Positions 1 through 12,010 of a stretch of DNA of 64,000 nucleotides are shown here, in pieces. The translations under genes were made by a program, and so were the position numbers. How positions within the stretch are numbered: the first letter of the stretch is position 1; the number at the start of each line of letters is the position of its first letter. Source of the DNA: Bettongia penicillata ogilbyi (taxonomy: Eukaryota > Chordata > Mammalia > Diprotodontia > Potoroidae); assembly GCA_023548195.1 (NCBI GenBank), contig JAJHZJ010000751.1, positions 1,988,501 through 2,052,500 of the forward strand. Reading direction: 5' to 3'. The notes under the pieces were generated by a model, which had not been told where the DNA came from, ran no database searches, and was given only the letters and a program-made list of their open reading frames with translations.

Positions 1-520
1 CCATCCCCAAACATTCCCTTGCTGGGCTTCCCACAAACCAGCTCCCTTAAGCAAATCACAAACAAGCCCTCTCGCTCACACTAGCCAGCTGCCTGCATCC
101 TTCCTAATTCTGACTGCTCTCTGACTCACTTCTTCCGAGCTCTGCTCTAGCTCTGCCTCTTCCTGTTCTACCCTTCCTACAAACTCTTCCCACTACAGGC
201 TTCAAATGATTAAAACTCATGTGACTTAGGCTTCCATGTGACTTAACCAGGTCACATGGGCCTGTCAATGAATGGGAAAGATCTTCCCATTTAAATCACC
301 ATTACAGTTACTTAACCACCAAGTGAGCCCAGGCAACTCTCCTTATAAATTGTAGAGTTGGTACACTGTTTGCATAGTTAAGAGATGTTCTTTATATCAT
401 TAAAATTACAGACCCTTTAGAAAAAAAATCTCCTTTTCCTCTCTCCTTCTCTCCTCCTGTCCCCAGTATCCTTCTCTGCCTTCTCAGAGTTTAATATTAA
501 GAACTACTTTCTTATGTTCA
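1..520. other. Pyrimidine-rich unassigned sequence
   Basis: The first 200 bases are rich in C and T and may be an old repeat. Bases 28600-28740 have a similar composition. I see no gene and cannot assign a repeat family. Confidence 0.3.
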
Positions 521-523
521 TAA

Positions 524-681
524 GATCATAAATTTAGTGCTGGAAGAAATGACAGCAGTCATCTAGTCTAACATCATCTTTTTAGAGATGAGAAAGCGAA
601 AGGAGTGGGTATCACATATAGTCATTGGCAAAGTCAGGATTTAAACCCAATTCTGACTCCCTAGCACCCTTTCCAATGCCC
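524..681 (-). mobile_element. CORE-SINE/MIR-like fragment
   Basis: The block reads like the reverse complement of a MIR-type SINE. It has a 'tctagtctaacatcat' segment, a degraded 'gatgagaaagcga' core and 'aggatttaaaccc', then a T/C-rich end. Confidence 0.6.
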
Positions 682-1321
682 ATTGTCATTATGAACTTCA
701 ATCATATAGGCTTTATTAAAGAAGTGCCTGAGTGAACTGATGTGGGGCATGTAGAATGCAGGACAGAGTATGTATTGACTTCCATTAGTTTTTCCTGGAA
801 CTTGCTTGACTCCCTGGAGAGAAAAAAATCAGTGATCTCTAATAGGCTTCTTCTTTTCCATCCCACCAAATCACTTGGCAATTTTATGTATGTAGTGATA
901 CTTATCTGTGAGCATGTTGTTCTCCCCCCACCCAAAAAAAAAGAATGTAAGCCCCACCCACCGTTGAATGACTCATTTTTGTCATAAAAGTGTGTTAAAA
1001 TGAATTGGGTTCTCTTAAAGGTAGAAGAGGAATTATGTGTACTTCTCCTGATGCTTCTATGAAGGATATCATGCCTATTTTCCTCAGTTGGAAGCTTAGT
1101 AATACAATTAGCTTTGTGAAAACAGAACCACTTGGCCATCACATTGCATATGAAACAGCCTACAAGGCATTATTAAAGGACATATTTGGCACTGCCGACT
1201 TCTAAAACAGTTCATTGTTGCTTAAAATAATAAACTCCTTCATTTGTATCAGCTCAAATCATGTCATTTTGGCTGCAGAGACCCCTCTCTCCCTTTTCCA
1301 AAGCACCTAAGGAAAAGGATA

Positions 1322-1545
1322 TTGGCAACTAGGTGGTACCATAGTGTAAGGGAGACCTGAATTCCAACGTGGCCTCAGATGCTCGCTGTATGACCCTAGG
1401 CAAGTCATCTAATCTCTGTTTGCCTCAGTTTCCTCAACTGGAAAATGGGGAATAACAGTAGTCCATGTGTGCCAGGGTTGCTGTGAGGATACGATGAGAT
1501 CATATTTGTAAGGTGCTTAGTGAAGTTCCAGGGTAGTGATGACTG
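1322..1545 (+). mobile_element. CORE-SINE with marsupial-type tRNA head
   Basis: The head 'ggcaactaggtggtacca' is followed by 'gtatgaccctaggcaagtca' and 'cctcagtttcctcaactg', then a MIR-like tail ending near 'aaggtgcttagtgaag'. It is old and diverged. Confidence 0.7.
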
Positions 1546-2185
1546 CAATTGCTAGCTGCTGCTGTTCCTCTTATTGGGTAGAAGGGTCACAGAAGCTGAC
1601 ATTGAGAAATTCTGGGCTTCTGAAGCGGAAAGCATGAGCGAAGTGTCTCACAGCATCCATAGTGAAGGATTTTTCATTTTGTCTTCCTTTTGTTGGAAAG
1701 GATCATAGAAAGCATATGATTCATGACATGTTAGTACATATAAGTTGGCAAAATTTAAAAATGGGCAACATATCCCCTTCTTCAAGGATAATTGTCATTC
1801 AAGAACCATTAATGAAAGTATTTGGAAAGTATCACGTGGCTGCTCCCCCTCCCCCACACCCAAAAAAGATTATGAAGCCATTAGAAGCTGGAGCCCCCAC
1901 TTCCAAGTCATGTTCCTGATTTCCAGAAAAAATCATAATCTTTCTTTTATTCACTAGTGCCCTTTTAACTTGGCAACACTGCTCTATATCACCCAGTTTC
2001 TGAATCACTTAATGGAGTGATTATATTTTTTATTTTATTCCTGGGACGTTGTCATTTTTCATATGCGCTTTCTTCAAGGACTTTTCTGAGAAGGAGAGAC
2101 AGTTTTTGCGCTAAGATGCAAAACAAAAAAAAAAAAATCACTATTAGAAGACAATATGATGTCCGTTGTTGTTTACGTGTTGTTT

Positions 2186-2268
2186 CCCACATTAGACTCT
2201 TTGAGGTCAGAGACTGTCACTTTTCTCTGTATCTTTAGTGCCAAGCACATTGCATTCTAATGCTTGGT
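2186..2268 (+). mobile_element. L2-type LINE 3' end fragment
   Basis: The run 'agactctttgaggtcagaga' followed by 'tgccaagcacattgca' matches the typical L2 3' tail, which reads 'gctccttgagggcaggga ... gtgcctggcacat'. Confidence 0.55.
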
Positions 2269-2269
2269 G

Positions 2270-2515
2270 CATCGTTGTGTTGTTCAATTTTGTCTGACTT
2301 TTCATGACCCCCTTTGGGGTTTTCTTGTCAAAGATACTGGAGCAGTCTGCTATTTGCTTCTCCAGCTCATTTTATAGGCAAGGAAACTGAGGCAATCAGG
2401 GTTAAGTGACTTGCCCAGGGTCACACAGCTAGTTAAGTATCTGAGACCAGATTTTGAACTCAGGAAGACTTTTTCTGATTCCAGTCCTTGCACTCTATCC
2501 AATGTTTTACATAGC
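2270..2515 (-). mobile_element. Marsupial tRNA-headed SINE (MAR1/WSINE-type), antisense
   Basis: On the + strand it reads 'gttcaattttgtctgac', 'ggggttttcttgtcaaagat', 'ctccagctcattttatagg', 'gtgacttgcccagggtcaca' and ends with the degraded head 'ctctatccaatgttttacat'. The family name is from memory. Confidence 0.8.
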
Positions 2516-2959
2516 TTCCCTAGCACATAGTAGGTGCATAATGTATGATCACTGATTGCTGAAAAGAGATCAGACTGTAGTTTCATTCAACCTTTTCCTA
2601 ATATTTCAAAGTTAACAGTTAACGATATAAGCTACATTAAAATATCTATCTTAGCATTACAGCAAAATTGAAAGTCCTTAATAGTCCTAAATGCTTATGA
2701 TCCCCCTTCATTATACTTCCTATTCTAGAAAACGCACTGCCTATCATTTGAATCTGTGAATTATGTTGCAGGGCAAAAAGATGATAAAATATTCCTCTGT
2801 TTTCTCTTTCAATTTCTGATTTCTTCTTTGGAAAAACCATTTTTCTTTCTTGTCCCCTTGAACCAAGGTATCAGAATTTCAAAAGCATGGTTTACATTTT
2901 TAACACTGTAATTTTAATGGCTCTTCTGGCTGTACATTTGCTCCTTGTTAAGGGAGAGA

Positions 2960-3176
2960 TACCTGGTTCATTGAAAAGGACACTGAACTTCAAAGAAGCC
3001 TAGTATGGAGGAAACTGTGCGAAGGGCTTTAACTCTTAGCTCACTTACTACTTGTTAATGACCTGGGTCACCTTGACCAAGTGACTTATATTTCTGGACC
3101 TCATTTCCCTCATCTGTCAAATGAAGAGTTTACTGTAGATCCTTAGAAAGGCCCTCCCAGCTCTGAATCTTTCTAT
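2960..3176 (+). mobile_element. CORE-SINE/MIR-like (Ther-type) copy
   Basis: Recognisable parts are 'tgaccaagtgacttatattt', 'cctcatttccctcatctgtc' and the 3' end 'ctcccagctctgaatctttc'. Confidence 0.6.
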
Positions 3177-3180
3177 GAGC

Positions 3181-3325
3181 TGTGGCCTGAGTTCAAATTC
3201 TGTCTCTTCTTACTATCTCTGTGACACTGAATAAAGCATCTCTGGAGCTCAGTTTTCTCATATGTAAAGTGAAGGTGTTGGATGACCACTAAGGTTCTTC
3301 CTTGCTTGAGAATTATGATTCTATA
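3181..3325 (+). mobile_element. Second CORE-SINE copy directly following the first
   Basis: It begins inside the SINE body ('gtggcctgagttcaaattct') and continues through 'ctcagttttctcatatgtaa' to 'tgagaattatgattctat'. It is head-to-tail with the preceding copy, separated by a few bases. Confidence 0.65.
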
Positions 3326-3377
3326 TTTCCTCGATTTAAAGTGAAACAATTGCAGGAGAATCAAATGATTTCGAGGG

Positions 3378-3380
<3 letters not shown>

Positions 3381-3414
<34 letters not shown>
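3381..3414 (+). repeat. (GT)17 microsatellite
   Basis: Seventeen uninterrupted GT dinucleotides. The run is long enough to be length-polymorphic. Confidence 0.97.
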
Positions 3415-3417
<3 letters not shown>

Positions 3418-3669
3418 GAGTAAAATTGTAACCACTGTGTTCTAAGAGATTTGAGCCAATTATCTGGGAAATCTGGACTCAAATGTTTTCCTGAAATAAC
3501 ACCATTTGAGGGAAAATAATTTCCTGTCTTCAATTATTAGGATTGTTGCTTTCATTTATGTTGGGAATATAGACAAGCTTTGTGCCACAGGACATTATGG
3601 CTTTAAAATCTTTCTTCGGATCAGTACATCCTAAATCATAGACTCCTAAAGAAACCTATACTTAAGCTG

Positions 3670-3815
3670 TTGGGGATTTTAGAAATATTACAGATAATTT
3701 ACAGATGAGGAAACAGAGGCACCAGGGAAATTAGATGACTTAAATGAGATAATCTATACCAAGAACCTTTCAAACCTTTAAAGTGCTGTATAAATGTCAG
3801 TCACTGTTATTTGAG
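3670..3815. mobile_element. MIR-like fragments, composite
   Basis: The first part resembles antisense MIR core ('ttacagatgaggaaacagag'). The second resembles a sense MIR tail ('aacctttaaagtgctgtata'), so two fragments seem to abut. Confidence 0.5.
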
Positions 3816-4155
3816 ATCAAACACCCACTTAGTGACCCGGCCAGAGCTATACCCTAGGGATCTTGCCCCCGTTTCAGGGAATCTTTCCACCAATATGTGT
3901 TGAGTCTTTGTAAACTCACGACTTTAAGAAGAGTAATGGGATTCTTATTTCCTTTATTGTCCAGGAACATTTATCGCCATTAACCTTTTTTTTTAAGATT
4001 TAAATTATGTTAGATTATGTTTGTTTTAGGTTGCAACTATTTGGATAAATTTCTCCTTGGAGTCAGGAAATAAGAGTCCATATCTTTGTGTCCAGGGATG
4101 TCTGGTATAATGCCCCAATGCCCTGTACCTTTTGGGGGGGTGGGGAGGCAGGGAG

Positions 4156-4287
4156 TTCCAGAACTGTGATTTCATTGCTTTAGGGATCTCCCTGTATCGA
4201 TGCGGATTGTCATTTTCTCTAGTTTGTAGTCTTAGAGAGTTATCTGGGAGCCCTGAGAAGTTGACTTGTTTAAGGTCACATAGCCAG
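4156..4287 (-). mobile_element. CORE-SINE-like element that seeded the 37-bp minisatellite
   Basis: The block contains 'ctgtgatttcattgctttag', 'tagtcttagagagttatctg' and 'ttaaggtcacatagccagg', the layout of a marsupial CORE-SINE variant. Its expected continuation ('cagaggtgg..tcttcctaac') is the repeat unit of the adjoining minisatellite. Confidence 0.6.
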
Positions 4288-4509
4288 GATGATCAGAGGT
4301 GGTCTTCCTAACTTTTAGCCAGGCGATGATCAGAGGTGGTCTTCCTAACTTTTAGCCAGGCGATGATCAGAGGTGGTCTTCCTAACTTTTAGCCAGGCGA
4401 TGATCAGAGGTGGTCTTCCTAACTTTTAGCCAGGCGATGATCAGAGGTGGTCTTCCTAACTTTTAGCCAGGCGATGATCAGAGGTGGTCTTCCTAACTTT
4501 TAGCCAGGC
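4288..4509 (+). repeat. 37-bp minisatellite, six perfect copies
   Basis: Units start at 4288, 4325, 4362, 4399, 4436 and 4473. Each is 37 bp, opens with gatgatcagaggtggtcttc and closes with tagccaggc. I see no mismatch among the six copies, so the expansion is recent or homogenised. The unit is part of the adjoining SINE, and an extra 'tagccagg' lies just before the array (4281-4288). Confidence 0.97.
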
Positions 4510-5299
4510 TCGCCATCAGGCACACCCCTGCTGGTCCTCTTCACACTGAGGTTACTAACAGAGAGGTTACTAAATCAATGAGTGATTGCTACTTCTAGCC
4601 CCAAAACCTATATTTCTAAGTAGTGAAATAAAATTCAGACAATTGTAGCTGTAAAAATCTCAATTTATGATAAAAACAAGGTTTAAATGATGGTTAAGAT
4701 GCCTCCGTAAATATTGACTTCTGAGTTGTAGATAAATTGTCATTTATTTATCATACTAGGCAATATAATGTACATGACAGAAATCCTCATTACAATTTAT
4801 TCTTTGTAGCTAATTTGTATTTATTTCTGAGATCATTGGACACATTTTATCCAGATGATCTCATTACTACCAAGAAATTCCTATTGGTAATATTGAAGGT
4901 CTAATCTAGCACAGGTCCTGGGTCGTTATTATTTTATTTAGTGGTCATATATATAGACCAACAGGGAGTTTGAATATTGATTCAGGGAATGGCCAGTTAC
5001 AGTGATTTATATTCCACTGATTATGGGTACCATCCATGGTGGGCTGCAAGACTGAATCTCACCGGCCATCCCTGAGGAGTTTGTTTCCTATTTGCCTGCA
5101 TGATAATTAGGTCATGCTCTCAAAGAAATTGCTACAAACATTCTCTCTATGAAAAGTTAGTGCAGTATTTCTGTATTTTCCCCTTAACCATTTGTTTTAG
5201 ATATTAGAAGAGTGGATTAGATTTTTCATATTCTGTAATTATTGATTTTTGCCATTTAAGGTATAAATATTTTAAAAGGAATAAAAGTAAGACATATGA

Positions 5300-5437
5300 T
5301 TATAGATCTCTTCTAACCCTCTAATTTTACAGATTGGGAAACAGAAACAGTGATTAGGTGCCCAGGGTCCCACAGCTAGTAAGTGTCTGAGGCAGAATCT
5401 GGATTCAGCTCTTCCTGATCCCAAGTCCAGTGTAGTA
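5300..5437 (-). mobile_element. CORE-SINE/MIR fragment, antisense
   Basis: Recognised from 'ttttacagattgggaaacag', 'gtgcccagggtcccacagct' and 'agtaagtgtctgaggcagaa'. Confidence 0.65.
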
Positions 5438-5944
5438 ACAGTTTTCGTTTTTTTTTTTGTTTTCTTTTTTATCATGTTAGGCTAAAACTACTAGGTTTTG
5501 TGTTCGGTTTTATTTTTGAAGTGTTTTACATTTTTTATTTTTAATCAGTTAGACATTAAAAAAACTTATTCATTTTGTATTTTATCTCATTTTTTCAGAA
5601 TTTTATTGGCATCAGTTGCTTCATATCAGTTCACTTAATACATATTTATTGAAATGACTTAATTAAGTCCAGGCCCCTGTGCTAGACAAAATGTCTACTT
5701 TCCAGCAGCTACAGTGAGGTTTGTGGGTAGAGATCAGTAACTGCAAAGTGATTTGTGGAAGGGAGACGGCATTAGGAAATGTGAGGAATGATTAAGATAG
5801 GCCTGGGGTGGCTTCTTTAGTTGAACTTAGAACAAAGGTGATTAAGATTAATTACCTGAAAATGACATTTCTTACTTTTTTTTTTGGCCATTTTGTGTTC
5901 AAGGAGGAAAGCCATAAAATGAAAGCGTCTAGACTTAGTAGCAA

Positions 5945-6060
5945 AAATGAAAAAGCCTTGACCTGATTCAAAAGACCTGGATTTGAACTGTGAGCCCTAC
6001 CATGGACAAGTCACAGCCTCTCTCAACCTAAGTTTCTTCCTCTGCTAAGTGGGAATAGTG
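5945..6060 (+). mobile_element. MIR-like fragment
   Basis: 'cctggatttgaactgtgagc', 'atggacaagtcacagcctct' and 'tttcttcctctgctaagtgg' follow MIR order. Confidence 0.55.
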
Positions 6061-6391
6061 GCATGTACTCTACTCCTGCCATCTTCCTGGCATATCCTAC
6101 TGGCATCATCTTTTGATGCTAGAACTCTTGTTCTGGGGACCCTGCTGCCCTCCTGCCGGACTCAGATCTCTGACTCTACTTTACCCTGGCCACCATTCTG
6201 TTGGGCACTTTGTGTCCTGCCTCCTTCTCTCTGTCTTCCTCTGCCCTCTACTTCTTGCCCTGGGAACAGTGATCAAGTTAAGACTATCTTTGCTTTTGGA
6301 AAGGGCATGGCAGTCAACTGTTCTGTGTCTGTGTTTTCTCTCCCAGTGACGTCCCTGGCCAAAGCGGTCCCCCCTCTCTCTCCCTTCTAGC

Positions 6392-6570
6392 TGAGGGTAG
6401 GGGTCCTTTTTTGTATCCCTTACTACAAGGCTAGCTCATAGCAAGTACTTTAAAGAAGACTTTCATTCATTAGTTCCCTGATTCGTTCATCGTACTACTC
6501 ATCTGATGGCATTATTTTGAGGAAATTGTTTTGTAAACCTTAACATGCCATAGAAATGTCAGCTATTTTG
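6392..6570 (+). mobile_element. L2-like tail followed by MIR tail fragment
   Basis: 'gagggtaggggtcctttttt' and 'gctcatagcaagtacttta' resemble an L2 3' end. 'ttttgtaaaccttaacatgc' near 6530 resembles the end of a MIR. Confidence 0.4.
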
Positions 6571-7335
6571 AAGAATAATTTCTGAGGTATGGGCAACAAT
6601 GCCAGTTTTGTTTGTGTGCTCTCAGTTCAAGAACAATTATAGACTTTGAAAAAGAGCCAGACAAGTGTGACATAATGGGAAAATAGGTCTCTTGGAAAAC
6701 CTTCTGAAAGCTGTCAAGAGGAGACTGTTCAGGGTCATCAAAATTAAAAAAACCTCAAAATCAAAACCCTTGTGTTGTTGCAAGTGTACATTATGAACAT
6801 TTTTTTCTTACAATAAATAAAAACTATTTTAAAGGAATGAATTGTTTTAAATTCTCTATGATATTGGGGAAAGCTTTTCATCCTTAGACTATTGCATCCT
6901 AAGATCTGTGGGTTGGGCTTGGCTTTTTTTTTTTAAGTTCATTATTCCCGAGTTTGTGTTTGATCCTAAAATCTTGCCTGTGCTAGTTTTAAAAATGAGA
7001 GCTACTTGTCTTTGTCATTGCACAGCCTAGATTTTAATGAAGAAAATGGCTTCGATGGTACCTCTGGTGCCCAGAATCCTCAGTATATTTAATGTGCTCA
7101 GCGTGGCACCAACATAGTACAGCCTAACATTGTAAATTGACTAATAGAATCTTTCAACCCCGCCCCCTTCCTCTGAGTCCTTTCTGTGGGAGTTTTTATC
7201 ATTAGGACATCAGGAAATTTCAGTGATCAAGCAGGGCTGGAAATGTTGAGAGACTTTTCATTTGAATTTTTTTTAATGATTTTAAATTCGAAGGGTCTTG
7301 ACTTGTGTCAATTCAAATAAAAATGAGAAGGGGGA

Positions 7336-7359
7336 ACAGAGAGAGAGAGAGAGAGAGAC

Positions 7360-7394
<35 letters not shown>

Positions 7395-7417
7395 CAGAGA
7401 GACAGAGACAGAGAGAC
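7336..7417 (+). repeat. GA/GACA-rich microsatellite
   Basis: An interrupted purine-rich tract of GAGA and GACA units, about 80 bp long. Confidence 0.92.
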
Positions 7418-8284
7418 TTAGCTAGCTTAAAGAATCTAGGGAGAGAGTATGACAGAAAAATTCAAACCTGGCTAAAGAACAAAGTGTAGAGCCAAAAGGA
7501 CCTTTCTGATTAGCACTAGCAAAGGTTTACTTGGCTTTTTGAATGAAAACTCCTAAAAGGGGGCAAAATCAGTCCCTCCAGGAAAGTAGTTCTGAGTAGA
7601 TTGGAGGAAAGAATAGAGTGGGGTTTGGACCAAGTTGTAATGATAATTAGAAAGGAAAATCTGATTTTATATAATTAATTTATTATCCCTTGAATAACAG
7701 AAATGGGTTTCATGTTAATGGACACTGGGCTATTGTTTACTTATAAAACTTCACCAATGTGGGGAGAAAGCATGTTTGTTTTTGGTCTTAAGGGTAAGAT
7801 TGCTCTCACTAGCAAATTCAGCCTTGGTCATTAAGGAAAAGTAAGATCCAGAAAGACTGGTTTATTTTCAGAGTATGAATTGATTTATCGCATTTAGTTT
7901 CAAGTTTTGCCAAACATTGACTCAGTGCACACGTTCTGTGGAATTCCTGTAGGTGGCTTTTATTGGAAGGATGAGTGACCTTGGTCAGGTCTTGTACTTC
8001 ATTTTTTGTTTCTTTTTCCCATACTTTCTCATTCTTTCTGTTTTGTGTTAGAAGTTCAGTGTTAAAGTTATTAATAAAGATTCCTTCAGTAGGGATAAAG
8101 GATGAGTCCCTTCAGGGATGGATCCTTAGTATTGCAGTGTTTTGAATGGAATCTCTATCTTGCTTGAGAGAAAGCCAGTTTTAACCTTTTCCATCTTAAA
8201 ATAACCTGTTAATAGGAAACATCTTCAGTATATATGGCTCATTTACATTTATAGTTAAAGTGATATCAACAAAAGAATTTTATA
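7418..8284. other. Unique intronic sequence, nothing recognised
   Basis: I see no repeat, exon or RNA gene in this stretch. It is AT-rich unique-looking intron. Confidence 0.4.
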
Positions 8285-8439
8285 TTCTCTCTGTCTCTGT
8301 CTCTCTCCCTTTCTTCCTTTTACCTTCTCTCCCCACCCTCCATCAGGGATTGAGTTAGCCTTTCTGTGGGTTAGCTATACTTCCCAGTAGTGAAGCACTA
8401 ATACAAAACTATTAAGATGCTTTAGTGGTATTCTCCTTT

Positions 8440-10340
8440 TAAGTACCCCTGCTGACAGACTAGGCTGCTAATAAATAAACACAGGTTACTTACTATCTGT
8501 GAGTCTGCTGCTGTCTGTTACCTTGCAAGCCGAGCATAAGACAGTGAAGCCTGTTGGGATATGATCAGTGCTGAGGCCCTTTCCTGGAATTCACCCTTCA
8601 ACTCTGGAACAGATGTCGATTTAATAGTAGAGAAGCAGTGATTGACTTATTGCATGCCAGAGTCAATAGAATACTCAGGATTATTTTTAAAATCTTCAAC
8701 ACCTCATGAGGGAAGCTTGGTAGACTCTAGGTTGTGGTTGATCTGCAAGCACAAAGACTTGCTTTTTATAACTATCCTGATGCCTACTCAAAATAAAATT
8801 AAGTCGTTTGTTTCTTCATAGATAGCGCGATACAAAATGAGCAAGGAAGGGATTAGGGCATTTATAATTCTCAGCAAGAAGCGGATTGGATTATTTAAAA
8901 TCACTGGCGTTTATAGTCAGAGGCCATTTTCGGTATCTTTTTCTTGTGCTTTGAAATTAAATGTCATTGAGCATTAAGGGACTTTTTCCTCTCCTTTCTG
9001 TCCGTTGCTCCACTACCTTCTGACCTCCTCCCAGGCTCTCAGTACAAATACATAAGCTTTCTGAAGTCCCTTGAAAAGGTTTATTAAGGCCCCTAGAAAA
9101 ACACATTATTAGTGTAGGGGAAACACTTTAAGTAATCGTCCCTTCTGTTTGCTGAAAGGCAATTTAATATGGTCTTTCTGGGTTTGTTGGTTGTTTCTGT
9201 TTTGTTTTGTGAGATGCTGTTGTCTGTCTCCCTTTCTCAGGCAATTACATGGTCTGAAAGACAAGTCTGTCAGCCACGTCTATGAGCGTAAGTGTCCTTT
9301 GGCTCCAGCTTGCTTTTGGGGTAGCATTTTTCTTGGGATTAGTTTCACCATAGTTGATTAAGGATTGTGATGTGTGCTCCTTTTTAGTCTTAGCTGATTG
9401 TGGTTTTTAAAAAGTATTTGGATTTCCATTAAAATTGTTCTCTTTGGAGAATTGCTTTAAATTTGGATTAGAGCAGCATGAAAGTTCTTTGGCTTGTTTT
9501 CCAAATCATATTTTGAAGTTCCTTTACCTTTTACGAGTAAATCTTGGGGGATGGGAATTTATGGAATCCGGCCTTTCGTGTCCTATTTGACATTCTTTGC
9601 CCTTGCCATGACAAAGCAGACAGATGGACTCAAGTTTCATTTGATGGGGCTAGGCGGTGACTTTCTAAAAGCATTCCATCGCCCTGTTTCTGTTTGTCAG
9701 AAACATAACCATTCATACCCAGCCCTTCACCAGGCTGATGTTTACTTTTTGCCATAGTCATTCTCAAGAGTTAAGCTAAGAATACACCGGGTCTTTAGTA
9801 TGCTTAGAATGTGTCCATGAAGCATTCATTCCTGGCCAAGTACCACAAAAGAGGCTTTGGTTGGATGGCTAGGTTTTTGTTCCCCCCTTTCTCTTTTCTT
9901 CTCTCTGCCAGAGGTTTTCCTATCTTGGCAGCTGTTTCCTAGAAGGTGGTCATCAATCTCTCCAAGTCCCCTGATTTCTTCCTTCCTTTTCTTCCCACAA
10001 ACAAGAACTCATTGAAGTAATGTATAACAGAACACAGGCTGATTGCTGGCCATTTAAAGAAAGAGCTCAAGTTTTTAAAAGTTGTACATGTAGGCAAGCC
10101 GCCCAAAGGCATTATCTTGTTGACATTTTTTTGAAGGTGCATTAGAACACCAGTGTGGGCGCTCGGATTCTTCACCCCAACTGGCAACATTTGAAAGGCT
10201 TACTCAGTTTCTTTCACTTGTGCCTAATAATGCACACACTGACATTGTGATTGCTTGGTCAGATCACATATAGGACAGCGCGCATGGTACATGGAATTGT
10301 TAGGTCATTAGTCGTTTAAGTGTGACAGGTGATGAATTAA
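8440..10340. other. Repeat-poor block, candidate conserved non-coding sequence
   Basis: About 1.9 kb lacks any recognised SINE or LINE although the flanks are repeat-rich. It contains motif-like words such as 'aataaataaacaca' (FOX-like, about 8470), 'gacaggtgatgaattaat' (E-box plus homeobox-like core, about 10325) and several rare CpGs ('ggcgctcgg', 'agcgcgca'). Conservation is inferred from composition only. Confidence 0.3.
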
Positions 10341-10529
10341 TCTCCATTTTTGCTTGCATGTTGTTTGGGTCCATTATTTATTCATTCATTTATTTAAGCC
10401 TTTTTATTCTTTGTAGCCATTGTTGACAGAAAGTTTATTTGTTAGGTTTATGTACTTGTTTTATTTTGGTTGTTTGTGTGAGATCACTTTCAAAATCGGA
10501 TTTCAGATTCATTTCTGTCCTTTTGGATA

Positions 10530-10725
10530 ATAATAATAAGCAGCAGGGGATGGTAGTAAGAGAGCATGACTTTGGAGGCAGAGGAGCCAAGTTCAGATTT
10601 CCCATGCCCATTTTCTTTGATGCTTGGTCAAGGTCTTCACGTTTTTGCTTCTTACTTTCTTACTGTAAAACGAAGGAATTAGACAGAATGGCTGTCTCTG
10701 AGATCCTGTCTAGCTCTCTGTCTCT
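10530..10725 (+). mobile_element. CORE-SINE/Ther-like copy
   Basis: It runs from 'agagcatgactttggaggca' through 'tcttactgtaaaacgaagga' to 'ctgagatcctgtctagctct', typical of SINE copies ending in 'gatccctTccagctct'. Confidence 0.55.
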
Positions 10726-10792
10726 AATAACTGTTAATATCTCTATAATACTAGTATAAAGTTTTCAGCGTTCTTTACTTACGTTATTTCTT

Positions 10793-10990
10793 TTTTTCCC
10801 CAAATTAATTTTTTCAATTTTCAACCATCACTTCCTTAAGTTTTAAATTGTTTCCCCCTCCCTCCCCAGAGTGGCATATAATCTTAAATGGGCTCTATAC
10901 ATACATTCTTATTAAACACATTTTCACATTAGTCATGTTGCATAGAAGAATTAACTCAAATGGGAGAAAGCATACTGATGTTATTTCTTT
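10793..10990 (-). mobile_element. Unclassified interspersed repeat fragment
   Basis: 'ttgtttccccctccctcccc' and 'ttttcacattagtcatgttg' are phrases I associate with a high-copy marsupial repeat on the minus strand. I cannot name the family with confidence. Confidence 0.35.
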
Positions 10991-11049
10991 GGAAGTATCT
11001 ATTATCAATGATACTGTGAACTGTGCCACTGGTGTTGCTTTGCTTTGCA

Positions 11050-11225
11050 TTTTCCTGTGATTTCACTGGTATAGGAGAGCTCCTGATGAAACCTCTTGTA
11101 CTCATGTGGATGGGTGCCTTAGTCGTCCAGATCTGCCTGTGGCCTTGAGAGGTCACTTTACCATAGTCATGTTATTTACCTTATTTTTAACAGATAAGAA
11201 GACTGAGGCCCAGAGAAGTTTACTG
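11050..11225 (-). mobile_element. CORE-SINE variant with 'gtgatttcac' head
   Basis: 'tgtgatttcactggtatagg' and 'ccttgagaggtcac' are followed by a MIR-like 'gataagaagactgaggccca'. The same head type occurs before the 37-bp minisatellite. Confidence 0.5.
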
Positions 11226-11970
11226 TCAGACAGTTGGGGTAGATATGTGTTCAGGTTTGATGGTTCTTTCACCTGATTGAATTTTTAGTATTCAAAGCTG
11301 GAAGCTTTAGTTTTTTATTTTATATACTTTTTAACTCTTGACCGAAAGAAGTAGAGACAGAAAGAAGTGCAAGAGATGGGGTGGGGATGGTGTCTGAATG
11401 AGGGAACATTCCTACTCTGTCCTAAAATACCTGGAGAACCTTTATGTTTTCAGAGCTTAATTTAATGGAAGTTAAAGTGGGTCATGGGAAACTGCTAAGA
11501 CATATGGGAAGTTCTGCCTTCCCCCTTAAGTAAGCCGCTGACATGATAAAATAAAAATATGTGTGTTCTAATTTTTAATTTCAGGAATAAATTTTAATTT
11601 TGTGTGTTTTTTTTTTTAATTTCTGGAATTCTCCACCAAAATACTATTCTGCTGCTGTGTTGGAGTCTGCCTGTAAGCAATCCTGAGTTCTTAAAAACTA
11701 TATTTGACTGTTAGAAAGGTCTATCCAGTGCTGCTTATCTAGAGGAGCTTCCAATATGCTTGGGATCCCAAGGACAGGACAGCCCATTTTTGGGTGACAG
11801 CAAGTCATGCAATCCATCCATTTCTGAGGAGTGTTTGTGGGATCTGTGCCTACTCCCTCCCAACCCCCCCCTCCTGAAGTCCTGGATCCTTGGAATATTA
11901 ACTTCATTATTTGTCTGAAAGCTAATGAATCCTATGTATTTTAAACATTGAAATGAATGAACCTCCTGAT

Positions 11971-12010
11971 GTGTGTATGTGTGTATGTGTGTGTGTGTGT
12001 ATTGTGTGTA
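11971..12010 (+). repeat. GT-rich microsatellite
   Basis: Interrupted GT/ATGT repeat of about 40 bp. Confidence 0.9.

Noticed and set aside
1..240. Possible LTR of an endogenous retrovirus
   Set aside because: Pyrimidine-rich composition alone is not enough. I saw no terminal TG..CA pair, primer-binding site or internal retroviral frame.
702..1142. 146-residue antisense open frame, the longest in the window
   Set aside because: No recognisable domain, no splice context and low-complexity stretches. It is consistent with chance in intronic DNA.
4288..4509. CRISPR-like array of 37-bp repeats
   Set aside because: The units are directly adjacent with no spacers and lie in a vertebrate intron. 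It is a minisatellite.
7298..7489. Frame rich in RE/TE repeats
   Set aside because: It is translation of the GA/GACA microsatellite.
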